In this document: positions 43,687-52,476 of the stretch, piece by piece
Position numbering within the stretch: position 1 is the stretch's first letter
Layout: the number at the start of each line of letters is the position of its first letter
NCBI RefSeq assembly: GCF_035984415.1
Contig: NZ_CP130720.1
Span: 2,418,001 to 2,482,000, forward strand
Direction: 5' to 3'
DNA length: 64,000 bases
From: Streptomyces sp. NBC_01296
GTDB lineage: Bacteria > Actinomycetota > Actinomycetes > Streptomycetales > Streptomycetaceae
Notes under the pieces: generated by a model
Seen by the model: the letters and a program-made list of their open reading frames with translations, nothing else
The model's database searches: none
What the model was told of the DNA's origin: nothing
Position numbers and translations under genes: made by a program

Positions 43687-46623
43687 ATGGCACTGACGTA
43701 CACCGCGGGTTCCCTCGTGACGGCCCGCGGCCGCGAGTGGGTGGTGCTGCCCGAGAGCGAGGCCGACCTGCTCGTCCTGCGCCCGCTCGGCGGTTCGGAC
43801 GACGACATCGCCGCCGTCTTCCCCGCGTTCGAGGAGGTGAAGGGCGCCGAGTTCGCGGCGCCCGAGCCCTCCGACCTGGGCGACCAGCGGGCGGCGGGCC
43901 TGCTGCGTACCGCGCTGCGCATCGGCTTCCGATCCGGAGCGGGCCCGTTCCGCTCCCTCGCCGGCATCGCGGTGGAGCCGCGCGCCTACCAGCTGGTCCC
44001 CCTCCTCATGGCCATGCGCCAGCAGACCGTCCGCCTGCTGATCTCCGACGACGTCGGCATCGGCAAGACCGTCGAAGCGGGTCTGATCGCCAGCGAGCTC
44101 CTGGCCCAGGGCGAGGCGACGGGGCTGGCGGTGCTCTGTTCCCCCGCGCTCGCCGAGCAGTGGCAGCAGGAGCTGCGGACCAAGTTCGGCATCGACGCCG
44201 AGCTGGTCCTCTCCTCCACCGTGTCCCGTCTCGAACGCGGCCTGGACCTGGGCCAGTCCCTGTTCGACCGCTACCCCCACGTCATCGTCTCCACCGACTT
44301 CATCAAGTCCCCCCGCCACCGGGACGACTTCGTCCGTCACTGCCCCGATCTGGTGATCGTGGACGAGGCCCACACCTGCGTGGCAGCCGAGGACACCGCC
44401 TCCGGTGCCCAGAACCAGCTCCGATACGAGCTGCTGCGGCGCGTCGCCGAGGACGCGGAACGCCACCTGGTCCTGGTGACGGCGACTCCGCACAGCGGCA
44501 AGGAGTCGGCGTTCCGCAACCTGCTGGGGCTGGTCAAGCCGGAACTGGCGAACGTGAACCTGGAATCGGACGCGGGCCGCAAGCTCCTCGCTCAGCACTT
44601 CGTGGCGCGCAAGCGGGCCGACGTACGCCAGTACCTGACCAAGGAGGACGGTCTCGGCGACGACAGCCTCGCCGAGCGCACGGCGTTCCCCTCGGACCGG
44701 TACTTCAAGGACGAGACGTACAAGCTGTCCCCGGCCTACCGGGCCCTGCTCGACGACGCCATCGCGTACGCGAGCGAGCGCGTCGAGGCGGCCGGCAGCC
44801 AGGGCAAGCGCGAGGCGCGCATCGCCTGGTGGTCGGCCATCGCCCTGCTGCGCTCCCTGGTGTCCTCGCCCCGTGCGGCGTCCCAAACCCTGCGCACCCG
44901 CTCGGCCGCGGCCATCGCCGCCTCCGCCGAGGAGGCGGACCGGCTCGGGGCGCCGCTCAACAGCGACGCCGCCGACAGCGATGCCCTCGAAGGCATGGAC
45001 GTGGCACCCGGCGCGGAGATCGACGGCGCGGGCGACCGGCTGTCCGAGCTCGCGGAGCGGGCCGCCGCGCTGGAGGGCGTCGGAGACGACCTCAAGCTGA
45101 AGGCCCTGATCAAACACCTCAAAGCCCTGCTCGCGGACGGCTACCACCCGATCGTCTTCTGCCGCTACATCCCGACGGCCGAGTACCTGGAGGCCGAACT
45201 GGGGGCGGGCGAGACCGAAGACGGCAAGAAGAAGCGTTCCCCGCTCGGCGCGAACACCGTCGTCAAGGCGGTCACCGGCACGCTCTCCCCGCAGCAGCGG
45301 GTGCAACGCATCGAGGAGCTGGCCACGGAGGCCGGTACGGACGCGGCGGCCCGCCGCGTCCTGATCGCCACCGACTGCCTCTCCGAGGGCGTCAACCTCC
45401 AGCACTACTTCGACGCCGTCCTCCACTACGACCTGGCCTGGAACCCGACCCGCCACGACCAGCGCGAGGGCCGCGTCGACCGGTACGGACAGAGGCGCGA
45501 CGAGGTCCGCGTCATCACCCTGTACGGCGCGGACAACGGGATCGACGGCAAGGTGCTCGAAGTCCTGATCAAGAAGCACCGGCAGATCAAGAAGGACCTC
45601 GGCATCTCGGTGTCCGTGCCCGACGAGCTGTCCACGGGAGTCACGGACGCCATCGTCGAGTGGCTCCTGATGCGCGGCCGCGATGACCAGGACGCCCTCT
45701 TCAGCGCGGACGCCTTCAAGGTGAGCACGGCGAAGCTGGACAGCGACTGGAACTCGGCCGCCGAGCGGGAAAAGGCCTCCCGTTCCCGCTTCGCGCAGCG
45801 TTCCATCCACCCGCAGGAAGTGGCCAGGGAGGTCGCGGCCGTCCGCGAAGCCCTGGGCGGCACGGGCGAGGTCGACACCTTCGTCCGCGAGTCCCTGAAC
45901 GCGCTAGGCGCCGTACTTCGCGGTGCCGGCGAGGACTTCACGGCCCAGGTGGGCGGCACTCCGGCCGGCCTGCGCGACGCGCTCGCGCCGGTCGTCGGCG
46001 CCGAGGTGGTCGAGAAGGACCGGGCGATCCCGTTCCGCGCAGACCCGGCGGTCGGCCGCGGCGAGGCCGCGCTGGTCCGCACGGACCCCGTCGTCGGCGC
46101 CCTCGCGGCCCACGTCCTGAATGCGGCCCTGGACACCCAGGCCGACGGCGCCCGCCCGGCCCGCCGCTGCGGCGTCATCACCACGGACGCGGTCACCACC
46201 CGCACCACCCTCCTCCTGGTCCGCTACCGCTTCCACCTCACGCTCCCCTCCCGCACAGGCAAGAAGCAGCTGGTCGCGGAGGACGCCCGGCTCCTGGCCT
46301 TCCAGGGCTCCCCGAAGAACGCGGTATGGCTGCCGCCGGAGGAAGCAATCGCCCTTCTCGATGCCACGGCCACGGAGAACACCGACGCCCACTTCGGCGA
46401 GCGCACGATGACCCGCATCCTGGGCCAGCTCCCGGACGCCTCGGACCACCTCATCGGGTATGGCGACGAGCTGGCCGCCGAGCTCGACGCCTCACACCGC
46501 CGGGTCCGCGCCGCGTCGGGCGAGATCGTCCGCGGCCTGACGGTCACCGCCCAGAAGCCCGCCGACATCCTCGGCGCCTACGTCTACCTGCCCGCCGCTG
46601 TCGCCGCCGGAGTGTCCGCCTGA
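43687..46623 (+). CDS. drmD: DrmD-like SNF2-family helicase
   Basis: The 978-residue protein has a SWI2/SNF2 core: EPRAYQLVPLLMAM, Walker A SDDVGIGKTVEAG (K127), VIVDEAHTC (D226), VTATPHSGKES, then the second lobe IATDCLSEGVNLQ and the SNF2 signature HDQREGRVDRYGQ. The C-terminal roughly 350 residues are the DrmD-type helical and beta extension. In class 1 DISARM, drmD is paired with drmMI, as here; the stop and the next start overlap (ATGA). DrmD is thought to help discriminate or remodel DNA ends. It follows the kinase-helicase gene by 34 bp, so the three genes are one transcript. Confidence 0.9.
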   Translation: MALTYTAGSLVTARGREWVVLPESEADLLVLRPLGGSDDDIAAVFPAFEEVKGAEFAAPEPSDLGDQRAAGLLRTALRIGFRSGAGPFRSLAGIAVEPRAYQLVPLLMAMRQQTVRLLISDDVGIGKTVEAGLIASELLAQGEATGLAVLCSPALAEQWQQELRTKFGIDAELVLSSTVSRLERGLDLGQSLFDRYPHVIVSTDFIKSPRHRDDFVRHCPDLVIVDEAHTCVAAEDTASGAQNQLRYELLRRVAEDAERHLVLVTATPHSGKESAFRNLLGLVKPELANVNLESDAGRKLLAQHFVARKRADVRQYLTKEDGLGDDSLAERTAFPSDRYFKDETYKLSPAYRALLDDAIAYASERVEAAGSQGKREARIAWWSAIALLRSLVSSPRAASQTLRTRSAAAIAASAEEADRLGAPLNSDAADSDALEGMDVAPGAEIDGAGDRLSELAERAAALEGVGDDLKLKALIKHLKALLADGYHPIVFCRYIPTAEYLEAELGAGETEDGKKKRSPLGANTVVKAVTGTLSPQQRVQRIEELATEAGTDAAARRVLIATDCLSEGVNLQHYFDAVLHYDLAWNPTRHDQREGRVDRYGQRRDEVRVITLYGADNGIDGKVLEVLIKKHRQIKKDLGISVSVPDELSTGVTDAIVEWLLMRGRDDQDALFSADAFKVSTAKLDSDWNSAAEREKASRSRFAQRSIHPQEVAREVAAVREALGGTGEVDTFVRESLNALGAVLRGAGEDFTAQVGGTPAGLRDALAPVVGAEVVEKDRAIPFRADPAVGRGEAALVRTDPVVGALAAHVLNAALDTQADGARPARRCGVITTDAVTTRTTLLLVRYRFHLTLPSRTGKKQLVAEDARLLAFQGSPKNAVWLPPEEAIALLDATATENTDAHFGERTMTRILGQLPDASDHLIGYGDELAAELDASHRRVRAASGEIVRGLTVTAQKPADILGAYVYLPAAVAAGVSA

Positions 46624-49600
46624 TGTCTGCCACCACCCGCAACCAGGTCTTCACCGCCGTCCAGACGGTTGGCGCGCTGCTGCCGGCCGACATGTTGGTC
46701 CGGATCTCCGAAGGCAAGGACGTCCCCGGCTCGAAGCCCGCCGACTACGGCCTGCCGACATCGCGTTCGGTACGGGACGAGGCCGAGCGGAGCTGGGAGT
46801 ACCTCAAGCCGCTCTGGCGCGAGCTCCGCAAGCGCCTTCCGGAGGACGAACAGTCGGGCTTGCCCGCTGCCGACCCCACGGGCCTGGCCGGCAGTGACTG
46901 GCTGACCCCGCTCTGGCGCGAACTGGGCTTCGGCCCACTGACCACGGTGGGCGCGGCCGGCATCACCGCCGACTCCGACGCGGAGAAGTCGTTCCCCGTC
47001 TCCCACCGCTGGCGCCACGCCCTCATCCACCAGGCGGCCTGGAACGCCAACCTGGACAAACGCCCGGGCGCCGCGGGCACGGTCCCGCCGCAGTCGATGC
47101 TCCAGGAGTGCCTGAACCGCGTCGACGCCCACCTGTGGGGTGTTCTGACGAACGGCCGCCAGGTCCGCCTGCTGCGCGACTCCAGCGCCCTGGCCACGGC
47201 CTCCTACGTCGAGTTCGACCTGGAATCCATCTTCGACGGCGAGCTGTTCAGCGAGTTCGTGCTCCTGTATCGGACCCTGCACGTCTCCCGCTTCGATGTC
47301 GCGGAAGACGCCGCCCCCTCCACCTGCTGGCTGGAGAAATGGCGCACGGAGGCCATCGCCTCGGGCACCCGCGCACTGGACCAGCTCCGCAAGGGCGTCC
47401 AGGAGGCGATCACCGCGCTCGGGACAGGCTTCCTCCGTCACCCGGCGAACGCCACTCTGCGCGAGGACGTCCAACCTAAGGCCCTCCAGGCGGCCCTGCT
47501 GCGCCTCGTGTACCGCTTGCTGTTCATCTTCGTCGCCGAGGACCGCGAAGCACTTCTGTCACCGAAGGCCGACCAGCAGGCCCGCAACCGCTACGAGTCC
47601 TACTTCTCCTCGGCCCGGCTGCGCGCACACGCCCGCAAACGGCGGGGTACAGCACACGGTGACCTGTACGAGGCGCTCAGCATCGTCCTCGCAGCTCTGG
47701 GCGACGAGCACGGCCGCCCGGAACTTGCCCTGCCCGGCCTCGGCGGCCTGTTCAACGACACGGACGCGGATGCCCCGCTGCGCAGCCTGAAGCTGTCCAA
47801 CGAGGCCATTCTGACTGCCGTCCGCCACCTGTCCCAGGTCCGCGACGGCAGCCGCTGGCGCGCCGTGGACTACCGGCACCTGGACGCGGAGGAACTGGGC
47901 TCCGTCTACGAGTCCCTGCTGGAGCTGGAACCGAAACACAGCGCGGCGGAACGCACGTTCACCCTGATCGAGGTCGCGGGCAACACCCGCAAGACGACGG
48001 GTAGCTACTACACCCCGTCCTCACTCATCGAGTGCCTGCTGGACTCGACGCTGGACCCGGTGATCAAGGACGCGGTGACGCGCGGCCAGGAGGCCGCCAC
48101 GGCCGCCGGCGCTACCGACCCGGCCGAGTCGATCGTCAACGAGCTGCTGTCCCTCACCATCTGTGACCCGGCCTGCGGCTCCGGCCACTTCCTGGTCGCG
48201 GCAGCTCGCCGCATCGCCAAGCAGGTGGCAGCGGTACGAGAGCGCAACCCCGAGCCCACCTTGGACGCAGTCCGTCACGCCCTCCACGAGGTCGTCGCCC
48301 GCTGCATCTACGGTGTGGACCTCAACCCCATGGCTGTCGAGCTGACCAAGGTCTCCCTATGGCTGGAGGCCCTGGAACCGGGCAAGCCTCTCGGCTTCCT
48401 GGACGCGCATGTGAGGCGTGGCAATGGGCTAATCGGGGCGACGCCGAAGCTGCTCCAGGGGGGGATCCCCGATGAGGCATTCAAGCCGATCGAGGGCGAC
48501 GACAAGAAGTTCGCGAAGGCACTTGAACGCCAGAACAAACTTGAGCGCGGCGGCCAGCAAGGCCTCTTCGATGTCGAAGTCGAGACAAAGATCACCAATG
48601 CGACATTCGCAACAGGCCTACGCCGCATCATCAGTGCCTCGTCAGAGACCTTGGCCGAGGTAAATCGTCAAGAGGCCGCCTATCAGAACTGGTCTCAGTC
48701 AGCTGAGTACGTCCACGCCCTCCACGTGGCCGACGCCTGGTGCGCGGCGTTCATGTGGCGCAAGACGCCTGACGCCCCTCTCGCGATGACCGAAGAGGTC
48801 TTCCAGGCCCTCCACGACCCGACAGCCGACGCGGCTCCGCAGTCCACACACAACGAAGTCATCCGCCTGGGCGACCAGTACCGATTCTTCCACTGGCACC
48901 TTGAGTTCCCGGAAGTCTTCTCCGTACCGGAATCTGGTACAGGAGTGGATGAGCTAACAGGGTGGACTGGAGGATTCGATTGCATGCTCGGCAACCCTCC
49001 GTGGGAACGGATCAAACTCAAGGAGCAAGAGTTCTTCGCCCAGCGGGACACCGATATCGCCACGGCCTCCAGTACTGCAGTCCGGCGTGCGCTCATCACA
49101 GCACTACCAGAAACACGCCCGGAGTTGGCCAACGAATTTTCAGAAGTGAAACGTCAGGGCGATGGCGAGGCTCATTTTATTCGGAATTCTGGCAAATACC
49201 CCCTAACTGGAATCGGAACCGTCAACACGTATGCAGCATTTGCGGAGGGCAATCACCGACTGGTGAGCCCACTCGGCCGCATGGGCGTGATCGTTCCCAC
49301 CGGAATCGCCACTGATATCACTACTCAGCACTTCTTCAAAAACCTAGTGAAGAACAGGACGATCTCCTCGCTGTACGACTTCGAGAACGCGACTCCTCTA
49401 TTCCCTGGAGTGCACCGCTCGTTCAAGTTCAGCATCTTGTCGATCAGTGGGAAGTCCGAATGCCAATCAGCGGCGCGCTTCGCATTCTTCCTGCATGACC
49501 CTGCCGAATTGGATGACGCCGAGAAGTCATTCACGCTGACTTCAGAAGAGTTCCAGCTCCTCAACCCTAATACTGGAACCTGTCCCGTCTTCAGGACGCG

Positions 49601-50651
49601 CCGCGACGCAGATATCTGCCTGGCCGTGCACCGTCGAGCCCCGGTCCTCATCAGGACTGGCGACCCCAGGGGAAATCCCTGGGGTGTTTCTCTGGGGCGC
49701 ATGTACCACATGTCTGAGGACTCATATCTGTTCCACGAGCGCAAGTCTCTCGAATCCGAAGGCTGGATCCTGAGTGGCAACTCATTCGAAAAAGATGAGG
49801 CGCGGATGCTACCCCTCTACGAGGGGCGGATGGGACACCAGTACAGTCACAGATTCGCTGACTCGACAGGATCGCGCGAGACGTCACAACTCGAGCTTGA
49901 AGATGCGAACTTTGTTGTGCAGCCCCAATATTGGGTCTCTTCGGAGGAGACACGCAAACGCCAGGAACGGCGCAGCTTCGGCTGCACGAGCGGAATGCTC
50001 GGGCATCGACGTGTAGCCCGAAACAACGACGAGCGTACATCCATCGCGGCAATTATCCCTTGGGGTGCCGCATCGTACGGATGGACTCTCTCGGCTGGCC
50101 CCTCCGCCGATAAGCTTGCCCTGCTGGTGGCGACTTACAACTCCTTCCCATACGACTACGTGCTACGCAACAGCTTCAGCCAACCGAGCATCCCGCAAAG
50201 CACATCGGAACAGGTTCCCATCCCGCCGCCTGCCATTCTCAACCGACATCACATTTTCATTGTTCCGCGTGTCATTGAACTCACGTACACCGCGTACGAC
50301 ATGGCTCCCTTTGCTCACGATCTTGGGTGCACTGGCGGCCCATACCACTGGAACGAAGCACGCCGTCAGGCAATCCGCGCGGAGCTGGACGCTCTCTTCT
50401 TCCACCTCTACGGGATCTCGCGCGAGGACGTCGACTACATCCTCGACACTTTCCCCATCGTCCGCCGCAAGGACGAGACCAAGTACGGCTCATACCGCAC
50501 CAAGGAACTGATCCTCGCCGAGTACGACCGGATGGCCGCTGCTGGTGTCAGCCTGGAGAACCCGCTGATCGACGGGGAGAGCTACACCTCGACCCTCACG
50601 CCGCCCCCGGGCCACGGCCCCCGGCATGAGGCGCAGCCCGAGGCCGACTGA
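46623..50651 (+). CDS. drmMI: DrmMI-like adenine-specific DNA methyltransferase
   Basis: The 1342-residue protein has a long N-terminal helical region (MSATTRNQVFTAVQTVGALLPADML...) and an N6-adenine methylase core: SAM motif DPACGSGHF (D515) and catalytic NPPWERIKL (N791). The C-terminal target-recognition region (about residues 800-1240) includes an Eco57I-like layout and AYTAYDMAPFAHDLG near the end. DrmMI marks host DNA so that DISARM spares it. From about 48.9 to 50.3 kb base composition drops clearly (runs such as CATTTTATTCGGAATTC), while the ends are normal. This suggests an exchanged recognition domain. Confidence 0.9.
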   Translation: MSATTRNQVFTAVQTVGALLPADMLVRISEGKDVPGSKPADYGLPTSRSVRDEAERSWEYLKPLWRELRKRLPEDEQSGLPAADPTGLAGSDWLTPLWRELGFGPLTTVGAAGITADSDAEKSFPVSHRWRHALIHQAAWNANLDKRPGAAGTVPPQSMLQECLNRVDAHLWGVLTNGRQVRLLRDSSALATASYVEFDLESIFDGELFSEFVLLYRTLHVSRFDVAEDAAPSTCWLEKWRTEAIASGTRALDQLRKGVQEAITALGTGFLRHPANATLREDVQPKALQAALLRLVYRLLFIFVAEDREALLSPKADQQARNRYESYFSSARLRAHARKRRGTAHGDLYEALSIVLAALGDEHGRPELALPGLGGLFNDTDADAPLRSLKLSNEAILTAVRHLSQVRDGSRWRAVDYRHLDAEELGSVYESLLELEPKHSAAERTFTLIEVAGNTRKTTGSYYTPSSLIECLLDSTLDPVIKDAVTRGQEAATAAGATDPAESIVNELLSLTICDPACGSGHFLVAAARRIAKQVAAVRERNPEPTLDAVRHALHEVVARCIYGVDLNPMAVELTKVSLWLEALEPGKPLGFLDAHVRRGNGLIGATPKLLQGGIPDEAFKPIEGDDKKFAKALERQNKLERGGQQGLFDVEVETKITNATFATGLRRIISASSETLAEVNRQEAAYQNWSQSAEYVHALHVADAWCAAFMWRKTPDAPLAMTEEVFQALHDPTADAAPQSTHNEVIRLGDQYRFFHWHLEFPEVFSVPESGTGVDELTGWTGGFDCMLGNPPWERIKLKEQEFFAQRDTDIATASSTAVRRALITALPETRPELANEFSEVKRQGDGEAHFIRNSGKYPLTGIGTVNTYAAFAEGNHRLVSPLGRMGVIVPTGIATDITTQHFFKNLVKNRTISSLYDFENATPLFPGVHRSFKFSILSISGKSECQSAARFAFFLHDPAELDDAEKSFTLTSEEFQLLNPNTGTCPVFRTRRDADICLAVHRRAPVLIRTGDPRGNPWGVSLGRMYHMSEDSYLFHERKSLESEGWILSGNSFEKDEARMLPLYEGRMGHQYSHRFADSTGSRETSQLELEDANFVVQPQYWVSSEETRKRQERRSFGCTSGMLGHRRVARNNDERTSIAAIIPWGAASYGWTLSAGPSADKLALLVATYNSFPYDYVLRNSFSQPSIPQSTSEQVPIPPPAILNRHHIFIVPRVIELTYTAYDMAPFAHDLGCTGGPYHWNEARRQAIRAELDALFFHLYGISREDVDYILDTFPIVRRKDETKYGSYRTKELILAEYDRMAAAGVSLENPLIDGESYTSTLTPPPGHGPRHEAQPEAD

Positions 50652-50667
50652 AGTTGCGCCGCTGCGC

Positions 50668-50694
50668 GGCTGGGGCCCCAAGCGGGGCTCAGCC
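50668..50694. terminator. imperfect hairpin between convergent genes
   Basis: GGCTG (50668-50672) pairs with CAGCC (50690-50694), and the inner CCCC with GGGG, across a bulge. It lies 17 bp after the drmMI stop and overlaps the end of the leftward DUF397 gene, so it can serve both. Confidence 0.45.
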
Positions 50695-50874
50695 GCGTGC
50701 GGCGTAGCGGACGAAGCGCGCCCAGCCGTCGCGGGCGACGGCCAGGTGGGGGCGGGTCACGTTCTTGGAGTCACGTACGTGGATGGCGTGTTCTGTGATG
50801 GCGACCTCCACGCAGTCGTCTCCTTGCGTGCCGCTGTAGCTGGACTTGAACCAGGCGAGTTCCGTGGTCCTCAT
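50689..50874 (-). CDS. DUF397 protein
   Basis: The 61-residue protein has the full DUF397 signature: ELAWFKSSYSGTQGDDCVEVA, then HVRDSKN and WARFVRYA. These tiny proteins almost always follow an XRE regulator of the Scr1/DUF5753 type and are thought to be its partner or modulator, as with WhiJ/BldB-type developmental switches. Its ATG overlaps the regulator's stop by 4 nt (ATGA), so the pair is co-translated. Confidence 0.92.
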   Translation of the reverse strand: MRTTELAWFKSSYSGTQGDDCVEVAITEHAIHVRDSKNVTRPHLAVARDGWARFVRYAARG

Positions 50875-51737
50875 AGTTCTCCTCGCAGTCTCTCCAGCAG
50901 GCCGCGCGATTCCTTGGGGTTGAGGGCCTGCGAGCGCAGTGTGTCATAGCGCTGAAAGAGCAGGCTCACCTCTTGGATGCCGGCGATCAGTCGACCATTC
51001 TGCTGACCTTCGGAGTAACCCAGCCGCCGCCCCTCACGGGTTTCCAACAGGCGAACCGGCCCATCCAGACACGCATGGAGCTCCGCTCCCAGCGGCATCA
51101 CTTGCAGCGTCACATTGCGCGGCGCGCTCAGTTCCAGCACCAGGTCCAGCATGCCGCGCTGCACCTCCACCCCGCCCAGCCGACGCCGGAACACCGCCTC
51201 CTCCACGATGAAGCTGAACGGAACCGTCGGCCGCTCCCGCAGCATCTTCTGCCTGCCCAGCCGGGCGGTCAGCTGGGCCTCCACCTGCTCGTCCGTCAGC
51301 AACGGGATGCTGTTGTCGAACACCGCCCGCGCGTACCCCTCCGACTGCAACAGCCCCGGCACCAGCCTGCACTCATACGTGCACAGGCTCACCGCCACCC
51401 GCTCCAGCCGCGCCCACCGCCGGAACCACGCCGCCAGTCCCGGCTCGCCGCGCGTCAAGTGCCGGGCGGCCTTCCGCAGGGCGCCCGTGTTGCCCAGCGC
51501 TTCCTCCGCCCGTTCCACGAAGTCCTCGTCCGGCATCCTGCGGCCCAACTCCACCGACTCCACCGTGTGTTTGGAGAACCGGACCCGCCTCCCGAACTCC
51601 ACCCGGCTCAACCCCGCATGCTCCCGCAGGGCCTGGACGACGGCCCCGAACGTCCGCAGACTGTCCGACGGGTCAGGTTCACGCTCCCAGTCCCCCGCCG
51701 CCCCCTCGACATCGACCTCGCCACCCACGATCGTCAT
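50871..51737 (-). CDS. XRE-family regulator with DUF5753 (Scr1-type)
   Basis: The protein has 288 residues from the ATG at 51737. The N-terminal HTH is at about residues 28-85 (FGAVVQALREHAGLSRVEFGRRVRFSKHTVESVELGRRMP). It is followed by the DUF5753 ligand-like domain (LCTYECRLVPGLLQSEGYARAVF, EEAVFRRRLGG, NVTLQVMPLGAELHACLDGPVRLLE). Such regulators pair with DUF397 proteins and often with a divergent HATPase gene, exactly as here. The set sits between the DISARM-like genes and the McrBC genes, so it may control one of them, or it may simply be cargo. Confidence 0.92.
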   Translation of the reverse strand: MTIVGGEVDVEGAAGDWEREPDPSDSLRTFGAVVQALREHAGLSRVEFGRRVRFSKHTVESVELGRRMPDEDFVERAEEALGNTGALRKAARHLTRGEPGLAAWFRRWARLERVAVSLCTYECRLVPGLLQSEGYARAVFDNSIPLLTDEQVEAQLTARLGRQKMLRERPTVPFSFIVEEAVFRRRLGGVEVQRGMLDLVLELSAPRNVTLQVMPLGAELHACLDGPVRLLETREGRRLGYSEGQQNGRLIAGIQEVSLLFQRYDTLRSQALNPKESRGLLERLRGEL

Positions 51738-51890
51738 ACGCGGCCACCTCCAAGTACGTGCATGGGTCCTCCCCGCGACTGACCGACTCAGCGTGACGGC
51801 GCAGCAGCCGTACTGTCCACTCCCCGTGCCCGTACGCTGACTCCGCGTACGGGGTTCAGCACTCGCGCAGCGCGCTCCGCCACCGTCACC

Positions 51891-52370
51891 GTGTCCCCTA
51901 TGAACCCCTCCTCCCCACAACTCGACGCCGCCCCTGGCGTCTTCTGCCTCCTCCTGTCGTCCACCCGGCGCGGGGCCCGCCTCGGCCGGGTGCTCGCCGT
52001 CACCGAACTCCGTAGGTGGGACCTGCCGCCAAGCATCACGGAGCGTGCCGAACAGATCGTCGCCGAGCTGACCTCGAACGCCGTGCTCCACGGCCGGGTG
52101 CAAGGCCGAGATTTCCGGCTCGGGCTGTCGCTCTCGCCGGCTCCTCGGACGCTGCGCATCGAGGTCACCGACGCCTGCCGCGACCGGATGCCCGTACTGC
52201 CGCAGCACTCCGAGGGCGAGTCCGGCCGCGGTCTGCTGCTCGTCGCCGCGCTCGCCGACCGCTGGGGCGTCGTGCCGTATCCGCCGAGCGGGAAGACCGT
52301 GTGGGCGGAGGCAGAGATTCCCTCAGCGCATGCGGCTCCTTCCGGCCAATCGGCCGAAGAACGCCTTTGA
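51891..52370 (+). CDS. anti-sigma-like ATP-binding protein (HATPase)
   Basis: The protein has 159 residues from the GTG at 51891; an ATG 9 bp later is equally good. It is a single HATPase_c domain: RAEQIVAELTSNAVLHG (N-box), LRIEVTDACRDRMP (G1), GESGRGLLLVAALADRWG (G2), and KTVWAEAEI at the end. It is the usual divergent companion of XRE/DUF397 pairs and may bind the regulator or a sigma factor. A sigma-like protein in the same island is a possible partner, but nothing in the sequence shows it. Confidence 0.85.
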   Translation: MSPMNPSSPQLDAAPGVFCLLLSSTRRGARLGRVLAVTELRRWDLPPSITERAEQIVAELTSNAVLHGRVQGRDFRLGLSLSPAPRTLRIEVTDACRDRMPVLPQHSEGESGRGLLLVAALADRWGVVPYPPSGKTVWAEAEIPSAHAAPSGQSAEERL

Positions 52371-52476
52371 TCAAGGAATCGGGGCGATCTACGCTTCCTT
52401 CCGGCGGTCAAGCCTGCACCGCCCGGCGGCACAAGCCCCAGGAGCGTGCGTTTACTTGGCCTTCCCCCCGGGCGAC

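Noticed and set aside
37326..50651. Reading the kinase and methylase as a Pgl/BREX type 2 system (PglW, PglX)
   Set aside because: The kinase is fused to a DUF1998 helicase, the methylase pairs with a DrmD-type SNF2 helicase, and no PglZ or PglY/BrxC-like genes are present. DrmA and DrmB favour DISARM.
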